Below are positions 5,801-7,971 of a stretch of 7,971 bases of DNA, piece after piece. Where the stretch lies: positions 1 through 7,971 of the forward strand of contig JAZQOE010000040.1 in NCBI GenBank assembly GCA_045627705.1, read 5' to 3'. The position numbers and the translations under genes were made by a program. Below the pieces are notes generated by a model. It was given only the letters and a program-made list of their open reading frames with translations, ran no database searches and had not been told where the DNA came from. Each line of letters begins with the position of its first letter. Positions within the stretch are counted from its first letter, which is position 1. The DNA comes from JBMNHG01 sp045627705 (GTDB lineage: Bacteria; Verrucomicrobiota; Kiritimatiellia; RFP12; JBMNHG01).

Positions 5801-7714
5801 ATGACATCGAATAACAAAAATGTAAAGGCGAATGCGGTATTGGAGGAACTGCCGTTTTTCGCCATTGACCTGGCGGTAATGGCATGTGCGTTCATCCTGG
5901 CGCACATGCTGCGCTTCAACTTCCATGAGCCAGGGTACGGCTGGAGTCCGGTTGCGACATACTGGATTCCTGTCGTCGCGCTGCAGGTTATCGCATTCCG
6001 TGTGTTCGGATGCCATCATATCGTATGGCGTTTCTTTGGCGCGTACGATGTGCCGCGCCTTGTATTCGCCGCAAGTTCCTCGACAGCGCTACTGGTACTC
6101 GCATGGTTTGCAACGCGCAGTGACCAGAACATGCTGGCGTATCGTCCGCCTGTGAGCGTGTCGTTGATCAACGGCGCGTTGTTTATCGGCGGCGCAATGT
6201 CCGTTCGCATGCTGTGGAGACTCATGAGCGAAAGCCGCGCCCGCGCCGCGTCGGGCGGCCCCGCGGCCTCGCAGCCCGTACGCGAACGCCGTGTGCTGCT
6301 GATTGGCGCGGGATCAATAGGCAACAATGTCGCGCATGAGATACAGCAGAATCGCTCCCGCGGACGCATGGTGGCGGGCTTCCTCGACGACGACCCCACA
6401 CTCGCAAAATCGATCATCCAGGGCGCTCGCGTGCTGGGACCAGTTTCCTCCCTGCGCAAGACAGTGCGCAAGCTTGGCATCGACGAAGTGCTGATCACGA
6501 TAGCGTCTGTCAAGCGCGACACGATTCGTTCTATTGTCCACGAATGCGGCGAACTGGGCGTCGATGTGCGAATCGCGCCCGGCTATTACGAGGTGCTCGA
6601 CGGAACGCTTTCCGTGAGCATGCTTCGCGAAGTAGATGTCGCCGACTTGCTCGGACGCGACGAAGTGGACATCGCGAGCGATGCCGAACTGGCGCGCTTT
6701 GTGACAGGCCGCAGTGTCGTGGTCACTGGCGCCGGCGGTTCGATTGGTTCCGAATTCGTGCGTCAGATTGTGCGCCTTGGCCCGTCGCGCATTGTCCTCA
6801 TCGAACGTAGCGAGCCAGCGCTTTACCAGATCGACCGAGAGTTGCGCAAGTCGAACGCTAGACCCGAGATCATCCCCGTTGCCGCCGATATCGCGGACCG
6901 TGCGCGCATCGCCGCCGTCTTCGCGAAGTATCGCCCGGAACTGCTGGTGAACGCGGCCGCCCACAAACACGTGCCGATGATGGAATGCAATGTCGCCGAG
7001 GCTGTGCGCAACAACGTACTCGCGACGCGCGCGCTCGGCGAAGAGGCAATCAAGGCCGGAGTGAAAGTGTTCGTGCAACTTTCAACCGACAAGGCGGTGA
7101 ATCCTTCGTCAGTGATGGGCGCAAGCAAGCGACTAGCGGAATTTGCGATTCAAGATTTGAACTCTGCGGGCGTGACGCGCTTTGCCGCCGTGCGCTTTGG
7201 CAATGTGCTTGGCGCGTCTGGTTCCGTCATACCGCTCTTCCGAGAGCAAATCCGCGCAGGCGGCCCCGTGACAGTCACGCATCCCGACATGCGGCGCTAC
7301 TTCATGACGATTCCTGAGGCGTGCCGTCTTGTATTGCGGGCAGCATCGATTGCGGATGGCGGGGAAATCTTCATCCTCGACATGGGCGAACCGATGAAGA
7401 TCGTGGAACTGGCGGAGGAAATGATCCGTCTTTCAGGGTTCAAGCCATACGAGGACATCAAGATCGTATTCACAGGCCTGCGTCCAGGCGAAAAGCTTTT
7501 CGAGGAACTCAGCACGAACGCCGAACACGCCACGCGCACGCGCCTCCCGCGCATCTTCATTGGGCGGATAGACGCGCCGTCCGCCGCCGATGTCTCGCGT
7601 ATGCTCACGCGCTTCGGCGAACTCTGCGGCCGCGCCGCTGACGACGACGAAACCCGCCAGACTATTGCCGAGTTTGTTCCAGAGAATACTTTTCAATCCA
7701 CAGTTGTCCCATAG
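5801..7714 (+). CDS. Membrane-bound nucleotide-sugar 4,6-dehydratase/epimerase, CapD/WbpM/PglF type
   Basis: A 637-residue inner-membrane protein of the polysaccharide biosynthesis CapD family, whose characterised members (PglF, WbpM) convert UDP-GlcNAc to the 4-keto-6-deoxy sugar for capsule, O-antigen or protein glycans. Residues 1-140 carry four hydrophobic segments (about 18-38, 52-70, 87-104, 117-138). Residues 160-290 form the first Rossmann-like domain (GAGSIG at 169-174, GFLDDDP at 193-199). Residues 303-600 form the catalytic extended SDR domain: TGAGGSIGSE (309-318), NAAAHKHVPMME (384-395), and the S-M-K triad Ser429/Met439/Lys443 in STDKAVNPSSVMGASKR, with Met replacing the SDR Tyr as in WbpM and PglF. 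GLRPGEKLFEEL (559-570) is also typical. Length is normal for the full family. The start at 5801 is the only Met before the first membrane segment; no Shine-Dalgarno site is visible. It is probably co-transcribed with the glycosidase gene 24 bp upstream. The exact sugar cannot be told from sequence. Confidence 0.93.
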   Translation: MTSNNKNVKANAVLEELPFFAIDLAVMACAFILAHMLRFNFHEPGYGWSPVATYWIPVVALQVIAFRVFGCHHIVWRFFGAYDVPRLVFAASSSTALLVLAWFATRSDQNMLAYRPPVSVSLINGALFIGGAMSVRMLWRLMSESRARAASGGPAASQPVRERRVLLIGAGSIGNNVAHEIQQNRSRGRMVAGFLDDDPTLAKSIIQGARVLGPVSSLRKTVRKLGIDEVLITIASVKRDTIRSIVHECGELGVDVRIAPGYYEVLDGTLSVSMLREVDVADLLGRDEVDIASDAELARFVTGRSVVVTGAGGSIGSEFVRQIVRLGPSRIVLIERSEPALYQIDRELRKSNARPEIIPVAADIADRARIAAVFAKYRPELLVNAAAHKHVPMMECNVAEAVRNNVLATRALGEEAIKAGVKVFVQLSTDKAVNPSSVMGASKRLAEFAIQDLNSAGVTRFAAVRFGNVLGASGSVIPLFREQIRAGGPVTVTHPDMRRYFMTIPEACRLVLRAASIADGGEIFILDMGEPMKIVELAEEMIRLSGFKPYEDIKIVFTGLRPGEKLFEELSTNAEHATRTRLPRIFIGRIDAPSAADVSRMLTRFGELCGRAADDDETRQTIAEFVPENTFQSTVVP

Positions 7715-7737
7715 CCATTGCCCGCCCCTGGCGAGAT

Positions 7738-7747
7738 AACAATTGTT
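7738..7747. repeat. Perfect 10-bp palindrome AACAATTGTT
   Basis: It lies 23 bp past the dehydratase stop codon and about 110 bp before the acyl carrier protein start. It is flanked by GGC (7730-7732) and GCC (7748-7750), but the 5-nt offset on one side prevents a clean extended stem, and no T tract follows. It could be a regulator site or chance in an AT-rich patch. Confidence 0.3.
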
Positions 7748-7821
7748 GCCGCCTCCCCAAACCCCTGCCCACAGAAAGTCCGTCGCACTCTTGAATAGTC
7801 TTTAAGAGAAATGAATTGTGT

Positions 7822-7850
7822 TTGGTATGGCGACGAAGGCGTTGTATAAT
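7822..7850 (+). promoter_or_regulatory. Sigma-70-like promoter of the acyl carrier protein gene
   Basis: TTGGTA (7822-7827) and a perfect TATAAT (7845-7850) are separated by the ideal 17 bp. The ATG at 7858 follows after only 7 nt, so the expected transcription start falls at or next to the A of the start codon. No Shine-Dalgarno site can fit, so the transcript is predicted to be leaderless. The 143-bp gap before this gene (7715-7857) also holds the palindrome AACAATTGTT (7738-7747) and an imperfect 8-bp dyad (7788-7795 with 7801-7808). It shows no classical terminator for the upstream gene. Confidence 0.6.
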
Positions 7851-7859
7851 TGCAATTAT
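7846..7859. repeat. Perfect 14-bp palindrome over the -10 element and start codon
   Basis: ATAATTGCAATTAT is self-complementary. It covers most of the TATAAT box and the first two bases of the ATG at 7858. A protein bound here would block both RNA polymerase and, on a leaderless message, the 5' end. An operator role is inferred only from position and symmetry. Confidence 0.4.
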
Positions 7860-7971
7860 GAACACTGAAGAAATCAAGACACAGTTGAAGGAACTCATAG
7901 TGGATCGACTTTTCCTCAAGGTCGATCCGGCGGAACTCCGTTCAGACGCCTCGCTCATCGATGAATACGGC
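7858..7971 (+). CDS. Acyl carrier protein, N-terminal part (cut by window edge)
   Basis: An open frame from ATG at 7858 runs to the window end, giving 38 residues without a stop. The pattern is the first helix and loop of an acyl carrier protein: an amphipathic charged helix (EEIKTQLKELIVDRL), a loop with a Val-Asp-Pro-Ala-Glu-Leu element, and the DASLIDEYG stretch. In this family that stretch directly precedes the phosphopantetheine-bearing Asp-Ser-Leu motif, which would lie just beyond the edge. Acyl carrier proteins carry growing acyl chains on 4'-phosphopantetheine, usually in about 80 residues. Whether this is the fatty-acid-synthesis carrier or a dedicated one for another pathway depends on the genes to the right. 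The start is supported by the well-placed promoter; there is no room for a Shine-Dalgarno site. Confidence 0.8.
   Translation, partial: MNTEEIKTQLKELIVDRLFLKVDPAELRSDASLIDEYG

Noticed and set aside
6314..7078. 254-codon minus-strand open frame, and a similar one at 5381-6019
   Set aside because: Both lie antisense to the dehydratase and glycosidase genes, whose motifs are unmistakable or clearly better.
7788..7808. Dyad CTCTTGAA / TTTAAGAG as terminator of the dehydratase gene
   Set aside because: The stem is AT-rich with a wobble pair and no T tract follows in either direction.

Overview
The window holds five protein-coding genes in a GC-rich, densely coding bacterial background: four complete and one cut by the right edge. 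No rRNA, tRNA, CRISPR array, transposase or phage gene is visible. The organism cannot be named from sequence alone. A fused RpiB-serine hydroxymethyltransferase, an unrecognised zinc-finger/winged-helix-like protein with long disordered tails, mostly absent Shine-Dalgarno sites and a GH101-type glycosidase are together compatible with the Planctomycetes-Verrucomicrobia-Lentisphaerae-Kiritimatiellae assemblage. That placement is an inference of low to moderate confidence.

Left half, minus strand. Reading right to left, a gene for a 593-residue protein of unknown function (1916-3697) is followed by a strong intrinsic-terminator hairpin (1881-1908), then the fused rpiB-glyA gene (138-1820), then a second terminator hairpin (35-72). 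The first protein has an arginine/glycine/proline-rich N-terminus, a canonical C2H2 zinc-finger spacing, a possible winged helix and an acidic Ala/Ser/Glu tail, which suggests nucleic-acid binding. The fusion protein joins a pentose-phosphate enzyme to a one-carbon enzyme; both feed nucleotide synthesis.

Centre. A 120-bp divergent intergenic region (3698-3817) holds promoter-like elements facing both ways and the inverted repeat TTGACC-N6-GGTCAA.

Right half, plus strand. A GH101-like glycosidase without a signal peptide (3818-5776) is followed after 24 bp by a membrane-bound CapD/WbpM/PglF-type nucleotide-sugar 4,6-dehydratase (5801-7714). The spacing suggests co-transcription and a shared link to glycan metabolism. 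After a 143-bp gap with its own promoter comes the start of an acyl carrier protein gene (7858 to beyond the edge).

The most notable points are the RpiB-SHMT fusion, the eukaryote-like C2H2 finger, the compact and apparently cytoplasmic GH101 relative, and promoters so close to the start codons that at least the acyl carrier protein gene, and probably the zinc-finger gene, look leaderless. No clearly new multi-gene defence or mobile system is visible.
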